A stretch of DNA of 64,000 nt from Magnetospirillum sp. SS-4 (GCF_902729425.1 NZ_CACVCH010000042.1:43867-107866), one strand, 5' to 3'; positions 39,593-51,981 are shown, numbered from the stretch's first letter. Translations and numbers: made by a program. Notes: generated by a model not told the origin, from the letters alone.

Positions 39593-41785
39593 ATGACCAC
39601 GCAGGCCAACCACGGGACCCACTGGAAGTTCTTCCGGGCCGGCGGCTTCGATCAGGTGCGGCTGGACACCGGTCGGGCGGTGGCGTCGCTGGGCGAACTG
39701 GATCAGAAGCTGTGGGCGGCGCTCAGTTGCCCGACCCGCGGGATCGAACTTGACACCCGCACCCTGGACAGCATCGATTCGGACCGGGACGGCCGCATCC
39801 GCGTCGGCGAGATCGTCGCGGCGGTCGAATGGGCCTGCGGATTGCTGAAGGACCCCGACATCCTGCTGAAGCGCGAGGATACCCTGCCGCTTGACGCCAT
39901 CGACGAAACCAGGGAGGACGGCCGGGCGGTGCTGGCGGCGGCCCGGCGCATTCTTGCCAAGAGCGGCAAGGCCGATGCCGGGACCATCACCCTGGCCGAC
40001 GTCTCCGGGGTCGAGGAGGTGTTCGCCGCCAACGACTTCAACGGCGATGGCATCGTCCCGCCCGACATCGTCGAGGATGCCGTCCTGCGGGCCATGGTCG
40101 AGGATATCATCGCCTGCCTGGGCGGCGAGACCGACCGCTCCGGCCTGCCCGGCGTCACCAGGGACAAGGTGGAAGCCTTCTTCGAGACGGCGGCCACCTT
40201 CGCCGCCTGGGGCGCCCGCGCCGACGACGAGGCCGGATTGCGGCCGCTGGGCGAGGCCACCGACACCGCCGCCGAGGCGTTGCACGCCATCGCCGCCAAG
40301 CTGGACGACTGGTTCACCCGCTGCGATCTGGTGGCCTTCGACCCCCGCGCCGCCGCGCCGCTGAACCGGTCCGAGGAGGATTGGGCCGCCCTGGCCGGGC
40401 GGATGCTGTCGCCGGCCGAGGAGGGGCTGGCGTCGTTTCCCCTGGCCGCCGTGGCGGCGGGGGCCTCGCTGCCGTTGGGACCCGGCGTCAATCCCGCCTG
40501 GGCCGGGGCGGTCGCCCGCCTGAAGGCCGAGGTGGTGGTTCCCCTGCTGGGTGACCGCGACTCCCTGTCCGCCGCCGACTGGGCCGCTATCAAGGACCGT
40601 TTCGCCGCCTGGGAGGCGTGGCAGGCCGAGCGTCCGGCCGGGCCGGTGGGCGACCTGGGCATCGCCCGTATCCGCGAGATGGTCGCCTCCGACGCCAAGG
40701 CGGCGATTCTGTCGCTGATCGAGCAGGACATGGCGCTGGAGGCCGAGGCCAAGGCCATCGCCTCGGTCGACCGCCTGCTGCGTTACTGCCGCGATCTGGT
40801 GACTCTGCTCAACAATTTCGTCGCCTTCCGCGACTTCTACACCCGCAAGCGCAAGGCGGTGTTCCAGGCCGGCACCCTTTATCTGGATGGCCGCTCCTGC
40901 GAATTGTGCGTCCGGGTCGAGGACCCCGCCAAGCACGCCCCCGTCGCCACCTTGTCGCGCATCTATCTGGTTTATTGCGAATGCGTCCGCCGGGGCGGCG
41001 ATGGCGACGAGCGGATGTTCATCGCCGCCGCCGTCACCAATGGCGATTCCGACCAGTTGATGGTGGGGCGCAACGGCGTGTTCTACGACCGCGACGGCGG
41101 CGACTGGGACGCCACCGTGGTCCGCATCGTCGATCACGCCATCAGCATCCGCCAGTCGTTCTGGGCGCCCTACAAGAAAATGGGCAAGATGATCGGCCAG
41201 CAATTGGAAAAGGTCGCCGCCGCCCGCGCCGCCGCGCCGCGCTTTCCGCCGATGCCGCCGCCGGTTTCCGCCTCCGCCCCCTCCGCCCCGGCCCCGGCGG
41301 CGGCGGCTCCCGCCGCTCCGGCGGCGGCTCAGCAGCCATTCGATGCCGGGCGTTTCGCCGGCATCTTCGCCGCCCTGGGACTGGCCATCGGCGCCATCGG
41401 CACCGCCATCGCCTCGGTGGTGACCGGATTCCTGGCCTTGCCGTGGTGGCAGATTCCGCTGGCGTTGCTGGGCGTGCTGCTGCTGGTGTCGGGGCCGAGC
41501 ATGCTGATCACCTCGCTCAAGCTGCGCGGCCGCAATCTGGGGCCGATTCTCGACGCCAACGGCTGGGCGGTGAACACCCATGCCCGCATCAATATTCCGT
41601 TCGGAACGGCCTTGACCCATCTGGCGAAGCTGCCCGACGGCGCGGTGCGGTCCCTGACCGACCCCTATGCCCAGAAGCAGCCGCCGTGGCGGCTGTATGT
41701 CGCGCTGGGGATGGCGGCGGGAGCGGTGGCGTTGCTGTGGCGGTTCGGGGTGCTGGCCCGGCTGTGGGAGACGGTGGCGGGGTAG
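39593..41785 (+). CDS. Large EF-hand protein with C-terminal membrane segments, unknown function
   Basis: A 730-residue protein. Residues about 61-72 ([12 protein letters not shown]) are a canonical EF-hand loop and a second DxNxDG loop ([11 protein letters not shown]) lies near 146. The middle is helical and soluble. A Pro/Ala-rich hinge (about 550-575) leads to two or three membrane helices (about 580-640) and another at about 707-725, with a soluble piece between them. There is no signal peptide, so most of it is probably cytosolic and anchored by its C-terminus. No known family was recognised. ATG 39593 is favoured over 39557 by the nearby GGGGG site and the [11 protein letters not shown] start. 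Confidence 0.75.
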   Translation: MTTQANHGTHWKFFRAGGFDQVRLDTGRAVASLGELDQKLWAALSCPTRGIELDTRTLDSIDSDRDGRIRVGEIVAAVEWACGLLKDPDILLKREDTLPLDAIDETREDGRAVLAAARRILAKSGKADAGTITLADVSGVEEVFAANDFNGDGIVPPDIVEDAVLRAMVEDIIACLGGETDRSGLPGVTRDKVEAFFETAATFAAWGARADDEAGLRPLGEATDTAAEALHAIAAKLDDWFTRCDLVAFDPRAAAPLNRSEEDWAALAGRMLSPAEEGLASFPLAAVAAGASLPLGPGVNPAWAGAVARLKAEVVVPLLGDRDSLSAADWAAIKDRFAAWEAWQAERPAGPVGDLGIARIREMVASDAKAAILSLIEQDMALEAEAKAIASVDRLLRYCRDLVTLLNNFVAFRDFYTRKRKAVFQAGTLYLDGRSCELCVRVEDPAKHAPVATLSRIYLVYCECVRRGGDGDERMFIAAAVTNGDSDQLMVGRNGVFYDRDGGDWDATVVRIVDHAISIRQSFWAPYKKMGKMIGQQLEKVAAARAAAPRFPPMPPPVSASAPSAPAPAAAAPAAPAAAQQPFDAGRFAGIFAALGLAIGAIGTAIASVVTGFLALPWWQIPLALLGVLLLVSGPSMLITSLKLRGRNLGPILDANGWAVNTHARINIPFGTALTHLAKLPDGAVRSLTDPYAQKQPPWRLYVALGMAAGAVALLWRFGVLARLWETVAG

Positions 41786-41800
41786 GGGGGGACGCCAGCC

Positions 41801-43099
<1,299 letters not shown>

Positions 43100-43183
43100 G
43101 CCGATGTCCTTGAAATGTGGAAGCCCCCTTTAGCCCGCCGGCCGCCCCTGGTCAAGGGCGGCGGATGATGGTATTTCCCCTCC

Positions 43184-43849
43184 ATGATTCTCACTCCCGT
43201 CGACCATTCCGACCTCGCCCGGCTGCGCGAGGACTTCGACCGGGCCCTGGTCGAGGATTGCTTGGCGCAAAAGGTGTTCCGCCGCGTCACCGCCCTGGTG
43301 CCCGACGGCGACCTGCTGACCCTGTCGACCGATCCCGACCATCACCGGGCGGCGGTGGAGCTGTGTCGCCGCTTCGGGTTCGGCATCCTGGACATGGACC
43401 CGCGCGATTATTTCACCTGGGACGGCCGGGCGGTGGCCATCCGCATGGAGCCCAGCGTGCTGATCCACGAGGTGGCCCATTACCAGCTGGCCGCGCCCGA
43501 GCGGCGCGGCGTCATCGATTTCGGCCTGGGCGCCGGTCCGGAATCCGGACGCAAGGCCGAGGGCGACGCGGTCCAGACCCTGTTCCTGCCCGAACGCGAC
43601 GTCGAGGAGGGGCTGTGCTCGCTGCTGGGCATCTTGTGGGAGGCCGAACTGGGGCAGCCGGCGGTGCTGGCCTTTCTGGAACAGAACTGGCTGGAGGGCG
43701 GCGTCAGCCTTCACAATATCGGCCATTTCCGCAAGATCGTGCGCTGGCTGCGCCGGATGGAGCTGATCGACGACGACGGCGCCCCGACCATGGCCCTGCG
43801 TCACGAGGGCGACGACACCTTCTTCGTCCGCTGGTATGCCGAGGGCTGA
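43184..43849 (+). CDS. HEXXH protein resembling elongation factor P hydroxylase EpmC (YfcM)
   Basis: A 221-residue cytosolic protein. LIHEVAHYQLAAPERRGVIDFGLGAGPESGRKAEGD has HEXXH at 95-99. The spacing from the motif to RR, DFG and the following Pro and Arg resembles the EpmC family (IHEISHW...ARRELVDFG). The later ERDVEEGLCSLLGILWEAELGQPA also follows that family's helix pattern. EpmC hydroxylates the modified lysine of EF-P. Similarity is partial and the N-terminal 60 residues do not match what I recall, so an unrelated metalloprotein is possible. epmA lies 13 kb away in this window. Confidence 0.55.
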   Translation: MILTPVDHSDLARLREDFDRALVEDCLAQKVFRRVTALVPDGDLLTLSTDPDHHRAAVELCRRFGFGILDMDPRDYFTWDGRAVAIRMEPSVLIHEVAHYQLAAPERRGVIDFGLGAGPESGRKAEGDAVQTLFLPERDVEEGLCSLLGILWEAELGQPAVLAFLEQNWLEGGVSLHNIGHFRKIVRWLRRMELIDDDGAPTMALRHEGDDTFFVRWYAEG

Positions 43850-43951
43850 GGCCGTCCTGCGCCGGATAAGGGCGGGGTAATGCCTCGTTAACGGCGGGGC
43901 GCTATGGTGGGCCGGGGATGGGCGTCCACCATCGCAGGAGCGGATGGACCC

Positions 43952-44734
43952 GTGGGCAAGCCAGTAACGGCCGAAGAGCAGGAAGCGCTTTTCCAGTCGA
44001 TCATCCGCAAGCTTCCGTTGCTGGACGATTCCGCGCAATTGCGGGAGGTCGCCGCCCTGGCGGTCGCCCTCATGCTGCGCCGGCCGGGCGACGCTGTCTT
44101 GAGGGAGGAACTGACCCGTCAGGTCAACGAGGCCGTCGATGCGGTAAGGCCCGGCCAGTCTCCCGAAATCACGCGCAACGAGATGCGTTCGGCGGCGCGG
44201 GCCTGCATTCGTGTACTCCAGGCCGCCAAGGAGCGGCGGCTGCCGCGCCATCTCCAGCCGGGAAGCCGGGAATGGGCGCAGGCCGAGGGCGGCGCCCCCG
44301 CCGGACCGGCGCATCCTCCATCGCCGCCTCCGGCCGGCGGCATCAAGGTGAGCACGACCAGGGTGGTCGTCGGAATCGCCGTGGCGGCGCTGGTGTTCGG
44401 CGGCTACGCATGGTGGAGCGGATCGCGGTCGACCGGCGACGAACCCGTCGAGGTCGCGGAATTCACCCGCCAGGTGATGGAGGCGGCCAAGGGCGGCGGT
44501 CCCGCCAGCCATGCCTTCGGCGGCTCGCTCAAGATGATATCGCTGGGCGGGCGTCCGGTGGTGGTGGCTGACGGGGTGCCGCCCCGCGTCTGCGTCGCGT
44601 CGGGCTGGGCCCTGGTCAAGGCCGGCGTCCTGTCCATCAACGGCATCACTCCCAACCGCATCTCGGCCGGAAAGATCACCGAGCTTTGCAACAGCGAGAC
44701 CGGCAATGCCAGCATCATGTGGACGCCGAAATAG
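43952..44734 (+). CDS. Membrane protein of unknown function
   Basis: About 260 residues from GTG 43952. An ATG at 43904 would add 16. An N-terminal helical domain (AEEQEALFQSIIRKLPLL) is followed by a Pro-rich linker, one membrane helix (about 132-150, TTRVVVGIAVAALVFGGYAWW) and a periplasmic C-terminal domain of about 110 residues. The latter contains two Cys (RVCVASG and ELCNSE) that could form a disulfide. AGGAG lies 11 bases before the GTG. The 3' end overlaps the following M23 peptidase gene by 29 bases, so the two are likely co-expressed in the envelope. No family was recognised. Confidence 0.6.
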   Translation: MGKPVTAEEQEALFQSIIRKLPLLDDSAQLREVAALAVALMLRRPGDAVLREELTRQVNEAVDAVRPGQSPEITRNEMRSAARACIRVLQAAKERRLPRHLQPGSREWAQAEGGAPAGPAHPPSPPPAGGIKVSTTRVVVGIAVAALVFGGYAWWSGSRSTGDEPVEVAEFTRQVMEAAKGGGPASHAFGGSLKMISLGGRPVVVADGVPPRVCVASGWALVKAGVLSINGITPNRISAGKITELCNSETGNASIMWTPK

Positions 44735-45554
44735 CCTGATCGTCCCGCTGCTGCTGGTTCTGCTCGGTTCGCCGCCGGTCCGCGCCGACACCACCCTGGT
44801 CGGGCGGCTGGAGCAAGGGGGGCTGGTTCAGGGACGGACCGGGCCGGGCGCGAGCGTCACCCTGGACGGGCGCGCGGTTCCAGTCAGCGCCGACGGCCGC
44901 TTTCTGCTGGGATTTGGCCGCGACGCCGAAGCCGAGGCGATGCTGGAAGTTCAGGAGCCGGGGCAGGCGGTCCAGCGCCGTCCCCTTGTCATCGCCCGGC
45001 GCGACTGGGCCGTGCAGCGCATCGAGGGATTGCCGCGCGACAAGGCCGACCCCGACCCGGTGGCGGTGGCCCGCATCAAGGAGGAAAGCGACCGTCTGCG
45101 CGCCCTGCGGAATTCGGCCTCGCCGGTGCCGCTGTTCCTGTCCGGCCTGATCCGGCCCGCCGACGGAACCGTCTCGGGCGTGTTCGGCAGCCAGCGGGTC
45201 TATAATGGCCGGGCCGGCGCGCCCCATTCCGGCCTGGACATCGCGGCGCCCACCGGCGCCCCGGTATGGGCCGCCGCCGATGGAGTGGTGGTTCTGGCCG
45301 CGCCCGACCTGTTTCTTACCGGGCGTACCGTCATGATCGATCACGGCCTTGGCCTGATGTCCAGCTACGCCCATCTGTCGCGCATCGACGTGACGGCGGG
45401 AAGCCGCGTCGCCGCCGGCCAGCCCATCGGCGCCATCGGCGCGACCGGCCTGGCCACCGGCGCCCATCTGCACTGGGGCATGTCCTGGATGGATATCAGG
45501 CTCGACCCCCAATCAACCCTGGGGGTGTTAGGAGGGATATCGGCGCAAAAGTAG
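44706..45554 (+). CDS. Secreted M23 family metallopeptidase
   Basis: A 282-residue exported protein with a signal peptide (about 10-27, LIVPLLLVLLGSPPVRA). A beta-sandwich-like N-terminal domain (GPGASVTLDGRAVPVSADGRFLLGF) precedes a LytM domain at about 160-270. The Zn ligands are HSGLD and HLHWG, with SSYAHLSRIDVTAG between them. It should cleave peptidoglycan peptides in the periplasm. The N-terminal carbohydrate-like fold plus LytM is common in alphaproteobacterial M23 proteins. It overlaps the upstream membrane-protein gene and is the second M23 enzyme in the window. Confidence 0.88.
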   Translation: MPASCGRRNSLIVPLLLVLLGSPPVRADTTLVGRLEQGGLVQGRTGPGASVTLDGRAVPVSADGRFLLGFGRDAEAEAMLEVQEPGQAVQRRPLVIARRDWAVQRIEGLPRDKADPDPVAVARIKEESDRLRALRNSASPVPLFLSGLIRPADGTVSGVFGSQRVYNGRAGAPHSGLDIAAPTGAPVWAAADGVVVLAAPDLFLTGRTVMIDHGLGLMSSYAHLSRIDVTAGSRVAAGQPIGAIGATGLATGAHLHWGMSWMDIRLDPQSTLGVLGGISAQK

Positions 45555-45568
45555 TAGATTTCCTATCC

Positions 45569-45586
45569 TATGGTATGATAACCATA
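45569..45586. promoter_or_regulatory. Inverted repeat overlapping a -10-like box upstream of a small gene
   Basis: TATGGT-ATGATA-ACCATA is a perfect 6-6-6 dyad. TATGAT (45574-45579), a five-of-six -10 match, lies inside it, and the next start codon is about 30 bases away. This is the usual geometry for a repressor operator. No good -35 was found. Confidence 0.45.
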
Positions 45587-45615
45587 CGCCCATTGTGGAA
45601 TAGAGGAGTCATGCC

Positions 45616-45891
45616 ATGCCTGGGCGCCTGTACGGCCATGCCGGCCGCGTGCCGCTTGACGAGGATACGCTGGACGAGATGGAGGGCGAGGCCCTGGTCA
45701 TCGTCGAGCATGCCGACCGCTACTCGCATCAGACCGTGGAAATGGCGCGCAAGATGCTGGATATGATCCGCCGCCTTCGCCGCAAGGGCGATTCGGAGCC
45801 CGAGGCCTGCCCGTCGCTTTTCCGTATCGTCGCCGGCGGCCTTGACCCTGCCGCCGATCAGGACGACGCCCTGCTGGCCGCCACGGCCTGA
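45616..45891 (+). CDS. Small protein of unknown function
   Basis: A 91-residue soluble, mostly charged protein with an amphipathic helical middle (HQTVEMARKMLDMIRRLRRKG) flanked by acidic stretches. No family was recognised. AGAGGAG at 45602-45608 serves ATG 45616, with another ATG at 45611 out of frame. A palindrome over a -10-like box precedes it, so it seems to be an independently regulated gene, perhaps controlled by a DNA-binding protein encoded elsewhere. Confidence 0.6.
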   Translation: MPGRLYGHAGRVPLDEDTLDEMEGEALVIVEHADRYSHQTVEMARKMLDMIRRLRRKGDSEPEACPSLFRIVAGGLDPAADQDDALLAATA

Positions 45892-45936
45892 ACTTGCTCC
45901 AGCTTATGCCGGGGGCTGGCATTCCGGCCTTTGGCA

Positions 45937-47577
45937 TCACGCCGTCGCGGGTTCCTTGCGGCCGATCCGGTCGTAAAGCCGTCCCACCTGCACCAGGCAG
46001 ATGGACATGTCCGCCGTCTCGCCGTTCTGCATGGCCAGCACCTCGCGGCCGATGGCGATGAAGGCTTCCGCCTCGGGATCGCCGGCGAAGGCCATGGGAA
46101 AGGCCTCGATCAGGGCGCGGGCCTCGGTCAGTTCGGCTCCGAACAACGTCCGTCCCATGATCTTGAGGCTGCCAAGATACATCTCCACCGCCGCCAGCAC
46201 GGCGTCGACGTGCAGCCGCCGGCGCAGGGCCTCGCGTATCTGGATGGCGAGTTGGACCGGGCGGCGCGCCACCTCGCCCAGCACGAAGGGGCGGCGGGTG
46301 GCGATGGATGAACGGTCGCGGGCGGCGCCGACGCAGACGCCGTGCAATTCACCCAGGCCGAAGCGGTTGTCGCCGTGACGGGTGAACATCATCATCACCA
46401 GGATGTCCACCAGCAAGGTGTTGAAGTTCTTCTCGGTCTCGCGCAAGCGTTCGCGCAGGAAGCGGGTGCTGGTCTCCCGGTGTCCGGCCAGCCCCAGCAA
46501 TTCGTCGCGGCTTTGGGTGAACAGGCGGGTGTTGAAGTCCAGCAAGGTGCGCAGGAACTGGAAATCGGCGGCCTGCGGCAACTCGATTCCGGCCAGCGAC
46601 GCCCGATCGCGGAGATCGGCGATCATGGCCAGCGCTTCGAGTTCCTCCGGGACCAGGGTGCTGGGTGGCGGCAGCTTGACCTTGACCTTCTTGGTGGTGG
46701 TCACTTGCCCCAGGGCGAACTCGACGCCCAGGATGTGGTAGGTCCTGGGCTTGACCACCGATTTTTCCACCACCTTGTAGTCGGGGGCGAGGCCCTCGCC
46801 CTTCTGCTGGGCGATCAGCTTGGCTTCGGCCGACCTGTGGTGGATGCCCAGCTTCTCCAGGCGGCTGTCCAGCACCTTCCATACGCCCGGCCGCATCTCG
46901 GCCCAGAATTCCTTGGCCTTTTCCGGTTCGGCCAGCACCGCCCGGTCGACCTTGACATAGACCCGGCGTTCCAGGCCGACCCGGCACAGGCGCAGCAGCG
47001 GGCCGGCGACGAAGTCCTTCAGAATGTCGTGCAGGCGGGGCGAGAACAGGAAGAAGGGCTGGGAATGGCAGTAGGCCACCGACGGAATTTCCGGCGGCGG
47101 CACCTGCATCAGCGACAGCCGCCGGTCGATCAGTTCGCCCAGATGGCGGCCGATCAGATCCTCGGCCAGGGCGAAGTCGTAGGCCTCGCCGGACATGTCG
47201 ACGGACGGCAGGCTCGGCTGGTCGATCTCGCGCCGATGCGGCATGTTGCCGGCGGTCTGACGCGCTGCCTCCTCGGCGGCCAGCCGGGCGGTTTCGGCCT
47301 TGTGCCATGCCTTGGCGATTTCGGGCCGCTTCTCGATCACCACGGTGATGACCTCGGCGGCCAGGGCCTTCTGATCGGGAAAATCGAGTCCGACCAGCCC
47401 GGCGGCGAAGGCGTCCTGGATCGCGTCCAGGAAGGCGGCGTCGCCGCGGCGCCGCAGCAGGGCATGCAGGACATCGGCCATGAACGGCAGCAAGGTCGGC
47501 TGGTCGCCGATTCCCTCCAGCTTAGCGAGCAGGCCGTCCAGCAGCAGGCGTTGGTCGGCGGGGATCGTCTCGTGCAT
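45937..47577 (-). CDS. Conserved protein of unknown function
   Basis: A 546-residue cytosolic protein, mostly helical, without signal peptide or membrane helices and without recognisable catalytic motifs. A central region has FWAEMRPGVWKVLDSRLEKLG, a KVKVKLPPPST stretch and a long helix-rich C-terminal half (RFLRERLRETEKNFNTLLVDILVMMMF). The ATG overlaps the stop of the upstream creA-like gene (TGATG), so the two are coupled. This is the only clue to its role. Confidence 0.7.
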   Translation of the reverse strand: MHETIPADQRLLLDGLLAKLEGIGDQPTLLPFMADVLHALLRRRGDAAFLDAIQDAFAAGLVGLDFPDQKALAAEVITVVIEKRPEIAKAWHKAETARLAAEEAARQTAGNMPHRREIDQPSLPSVDMSGEAYDFALAEDLIGRHLGELIDRRLSLMQVPPPEIPSVAYCHSQPFFLFSPRLHDILKDFVAGPLLRLCRVGLERRVYVKVDRAVLAEPEKAKEFWAEMRPGVWKVLDSRLEKLGIHHRSAEAKLIAQQKGEGLAPDYKVVEKSVVKPRTYHILGVEFALGQVTTTKKVKVKLPPPSTLVPEELEALAMIADLRDRASLAGIELPQAADFQFLRTLLDFNTRLFTQSRDELLGLAGHRETSTRFLRERLRETEKNFNTLLVDILVMMMFTRHGDNRFGLGELHGVCVGAARDRSSIATRRPFVLGEVARRPVQLAIQIREALRRRLHVDAVLAAVEMYLGSLKIMGRTLFGAELTEARALIEAFPMAFAGDPEAEAFIAIGREVLAMQNGETADMSICLVQVGRLYDRIGRKEPATA

Positions 47578-48044
47578 CACCTGATCCAGTTCTTTTCGAT
47601 GGCGACGGCCGACACCGAGTTCTTGGGCGATCCCTCGACGATCCTGTCGCTATAGACCAGATAGACCAGCACGTCGCGCTTGCGGTCGTGGAACCGGACC
47701 ACTTGCAGGGTCTTGAACAGCAATGAGGTGTCCTTCTTGAAGACCGTGTCGCCGTCCTTCAGGGGGGCCGAGATGGTGATCGGCCCGACCTGGCGGCAGG
47801 CGATGGCGGCGTCGGCGGTATCCTCGGCCACCCCCAGGCTGCCCTTGACGCCGCCGGTCTTGGCCCGGGACAGATAGCAGGTGACGCCGGCCACCTTGGG
47901 GTCGTCGAAGGCCTCGACCACGATCTTGTCGTTGGCGCCCAGCATCTTGAACACGGTCGACACGCTGCCGATTTCCTCGGCCCGACCACTGGGAACGACC
48001 AGGACGGCGAAGGCCGCCGCCAAAATCCACACACTCAACCGCAT
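47577..48044 (-). CDS. creA: CreA family protein
   Basis: A 155-residue exported protein with a signal peptide (about 1-22, [22 protein letters not shown]). The mature part, [42 protein letters not shown], and the C-terminal NSVSAVAI match the CreA/DUF2544 periplasmic family. Two Cys (TCYLS, IACRQ) may form a disulfide. The biochemical role is unknown. ATG 48044 opens with a proper signal peptide, and an upstream in-frame ATG (48077) would put a charged segment before it. It forms an operon with the 546-residue gene downstream. Confidence 0.88.
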   Translation of the reverse strand: MRLSVWILAAAFAVLVVPSGRAEEIGSVSTVFKMLGANDKIVVEAFDDPKVAGVTCYLSRAKTGGVKGSLGVAEDTADAAIACRQVGPITISAPLKDGDTVFKKDTSLLFKTLQVVRFHDRKRDVLVYLVYSDRIVEGSPKNSVSAVAIEKNWIR

Positions 48045-48197
48045 ATTGGGATCATCCGATAATCTCCGGCCCACCATACCAGCCCTGAAGAAAAATGAAT
48101 GTGAAATGTCTTACACAACGCCTGACCATGCTCAAGGAAGAACCCCGGCCGCCGGCCACATTATTCCAGGCCGCCACCTTGACCCAAGGATATCCCG

Positions 48198-48806
48198 ATG
48201 GCCTTTCCCGCTTTCTTCGCCGACGCCCCCTCCATCGTCATGCATGATCCGCTGTCGGCCTTTCTCGGCGCTCCCGCCGACGGCCTGATGGAATATCGCT
48301 ACGAGGACGCGGTGAGGCTGGCCGGCCATTCCTGTCCCACCGTCGCCGGGGCGTGGCTGATGACCATCCGGGCCATGAAGGCCTTGTGGCCCGATTCGAC
48401 GCCGTTGCGCGGCGGGGCGCGGGTGCTGCTGGACGACGCCCAGGACGAGGGCGTCACCGGCGTCGCCGCCGCGGTGGCGGGACTGGTCACCGGCGCCGCC
48501 GGACCCGGCGGATTCAAGGGGCTGGCCGGGCGGTTCGCCCGCAACGACCTGCTGTCCTTCGACGCGGGAACCTGCGCCGAACTGGGTTTTACCCGGCTGG
48601 ACAACGGCCGGACGGTCACCGTTCATTACCATCCGGAACTGGTGCCCGCCGACCCGGACATGCGGGTCCGCCTTCAGCGCCTGCTGTCGGGCATGGAACA
48701 GCCCGGCGACGGCGAGGCCTTCGGGGCATTGTGGCAGGACCGCGTCCGCCGCATCCTGGTGGACTTCGCCGACCATCCCGGACTGGTGCGGGTCGAGGAA
48801 GGCTGA
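48198..48806 (+). CDS. FmdE-like domain protein
   Basis: A 202-residue protein. RLAGHSCPTVAGAWLMTIRAMKALWP resembles the GHxCPG motif of FmdE-type proteins (formylmethanofuran dehydrogenase subunit E and related), where His and Cys bind metal. The middle LLDDAQDEGVTGVAAAVAGLVTGAAG is helical. Function is unknown in bacteria. It lies divergent from creA and convergent with the ScfR-type regulator, with an AAGGATATCCCG sequence before the ATG. Confidence 0.65.
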   Translation: MAFPAFFADAPSIVMHDPLSAFLGAPADGLMEYRYEDAVRLAGHSCPTVAGAWLMTIRAMKALWPDSTPLRGGARVLLDDAQDEGVTGVAAAVAGLVTGAAGPGGFKGLAGRFARNDLLSFDAGTCAELGFTRLDNGRTVTVHYHPELVPADPDMRVRLQRLLSGMEQPGDGEAFGALWQDRVRRILVDFADHPGLVRVEEG

Positions 48807-48826
48807 CGCCGCCCGCAGGCGCCGGG

Positions 48827-50251
48827 TCAGGAAAACAGATAGGGCACGAAGCTGCGGTTGTTTTCGTCGACGCTGATATGGCTGCCGATGGGCGGGAAGG
48901 CGCGCTGGCGGCATGTGTCGCGCTCGCAGATGCGGCAATTGACCCCGATGGGCACCGCCGCCTGTTCGTGGGCGAGGTCGAGGCCGGCGGAATAGACCAC
49001 CTCGTTGGCATAGGCGACCTCGCAGCCCAGGCCGACGGCGAACTGCCGGTCGGGACGCAGATACGAGCCGCCGCGCTTGGACGCGGTCCGCGCCAGGCAG
49101 ATATAGGCGATGCCGTCGGGCATGCGGGCCAACTGCACCAGGATCTTGCCGGGCTGGGCGAAGGCCTCGTGCACGTTCCACAGCGGGCAGGCGCCGCCGA
49201 AGCGGGTGAAGTGGAACCGGGTGGCGGAATGGCGCTTGGTGATGTTGCCGGCCATGTCGACCCGCACGAAATAGAATGGAACGCCTCTGGCACCGGGGCG
49301 CTGAAGCGTCGACAGGCGGTGGCAGATCTGTTCGAAGCTGGCGCCGAAGCGGCTTTGCAGTTGCTCGATGTCGTGGCGCAGCGTCCTGGCCTGGCCGGCG
49401 AAGGCCATGTAGGGCATCACCAGGGCGCCGGCGAAGTAATTGGCCAGCCCCACCCGGCAGATGGAGCGGGCGTCGTCCGACGACAGCTTGGCGCCGTCCA
49501 CCACCTCGTCGATCAGATCGTGATAGGCCAGCAGCGCCACCTGATGCGCCAGATGGAAGGTGCGCGACGGTACCGACAGCAGCGCCGACAGCGACAGCGA
49601 ACCGCTGGCCGGATCGAAGGCGCGCATGCCGGCGGCATCGTCGTCGGCGTTGATGCGGACCCGAACGCCGTGGCGGTCTTCCAGATAGCCGACCAGATCG
49701 TTGTGCATCTGGCCGAGGCGGAAGCCCTGCCGTTCCACCAGCGCCTCGGCGGCCTCGTCCAGGCTGCCGAAATAGTTGTTGCAGTAGTAGAAGAAGTCGC
49801 GGACCTCCTCGTAGGGAAAATGAGCGTGTCCGGCCCGTTCCTCGCCGGTGGCGGTGGACAGGTTGTCGGTCAGCGACTGCATCCGCTCGTCCAGCTGGCG
49901 GAACGCCTGATACAGCGTCAGCACCCGCTTCGCCAGTTCGGGCGAGGCCGAGGCGGCGTTGCGCAACTCGGCCAGGCCGATGCTGCCGCTGCCGAACACC
50001 GGATCGTTCATGGCTTCCCGCAAATCGGCGACCAGCCTGGATTCCTCGTCCTCCACCAGATTGGCGAGGTCGACGTCCAGCACCTTGGCGATGCGCAGCA
50101 GCACCGGCACCGTCAGCGGCCGCTGGTTGTTCTCGATCTGGTTCAGGTAGCTGGGCGAAACCTCCAGCAGCACCGCCAGCGCCGCCTGGCTGAGCTTCTT
50201 CTGCTCGCGCAGCCGCCGCAGCTTGTATCCCAGGAACAGTTTCTTGCTCAT
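48827..50251 (-). CDS. XRE-family short-chain fatty acyl regulator (ScfR/PccR type)
   Basis: A 474-residue regulator. An XRE helix-turn-helix (about 8-65, KLRRLREQKKLSQAALAVLLEVSPSYLNQIENNQRPLT) is followed by an IrrE/ImmA-like domain (about 180-300) and the family's C-terminal domain (about 310-474) with conserved Cys in PLWNVHEAFAQPGK and NCRICERDTCRQRAFPPIGSH. The peptidase site is degenerate (HLAHQ instead of HEXXH), so it should sense a ligand rather than cut. In Rhodobacter, PccR of this type controls propionyl-CoA carboxylase genes. Here it is divergent from pccB across a 173-base gap full of TTCGCAA/TTGCGAA elements. Confidence 0.9.
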   Translation of the reverse strand: MSKKLFLGYKLRRLREQKKLSQAALAVLLEVSPSYLNQIENNQRPLTVPVLLRIAKVLDVDLANLVEDEESRLVADLREAMNDPVFGSGSIGLAELRNAASASPELAKRVLTLYQAFRQLDERMQSLTDNLSTATGEERAGHAHFPYEEVRDFFYYCNNYFGSLDEAAEALVERQGFRLGQMHNDLVGYLEDRHGVRVRINADDDAAGMRAFDPASGSLSLSALLSVPSRTFHLAHQVALLAYHDLIDEVVDGAKLSSDDARSICRVGLANYFAGALVMPYMAFAGQARTLRHDIEQLQSRFGASFEQICHRLSTLQRPGARGVPFYFVRVDMAGNITKRHSATRFHFTRFGGACPLWNVHEAFAQPGKILVQLARMPDGIAYICLARTASKRGGSYLRPDRQFAVGLGCEVAYANEVVYSAGLDLAHEQAAVPIGVNCRICERDTCRQRAFPPIGSHISVDENNRSFVPYLFS

Positions 50252-50278
50252 GGGGCCTTATACAATTCCCCCCGGCGG

Positions 50279-50377
50279 TTCGCAACATTCGCAAATTCAC
50301 ACTGCGACGTTGCGAAGTCGTTCGCATCACCGCCCTTTTCCATGGGCTTGTTGTTGCGCGGGGGCGGTGATTGCGAA
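50279..50377. promoter_or_regulatory. Operator cluster of TTCGCAA/TTGCGAA elements
   Basis: TTCGCAA occurs at 50279-50285 and TTCGCAAA at 50288-50295, 9 bases apart. The inverse TTGCGAA lies at 50310-50316, a degenerate TTCGCAT at 50321-50327 and another TTGCGAA at 50371-50377. They fill the gap between the regulator and pccB. Related regulators bind TTTGCAAA-like repeats, so binding by the adjacent regulator, with autoregulation and control of pccB, is the simple reading. Confidence 0.6.
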
Positions 50378-50424
50378 TATGACAAAGGCTGTCCGCCATA
50401 CTTCCCGCCGGAGGGGTTTAAGAA

Positions 50425-51957
<1,533 letters not shown>

Positions 51958-51981
51958 GGAAACGGGAAGATGAATCAGGAG

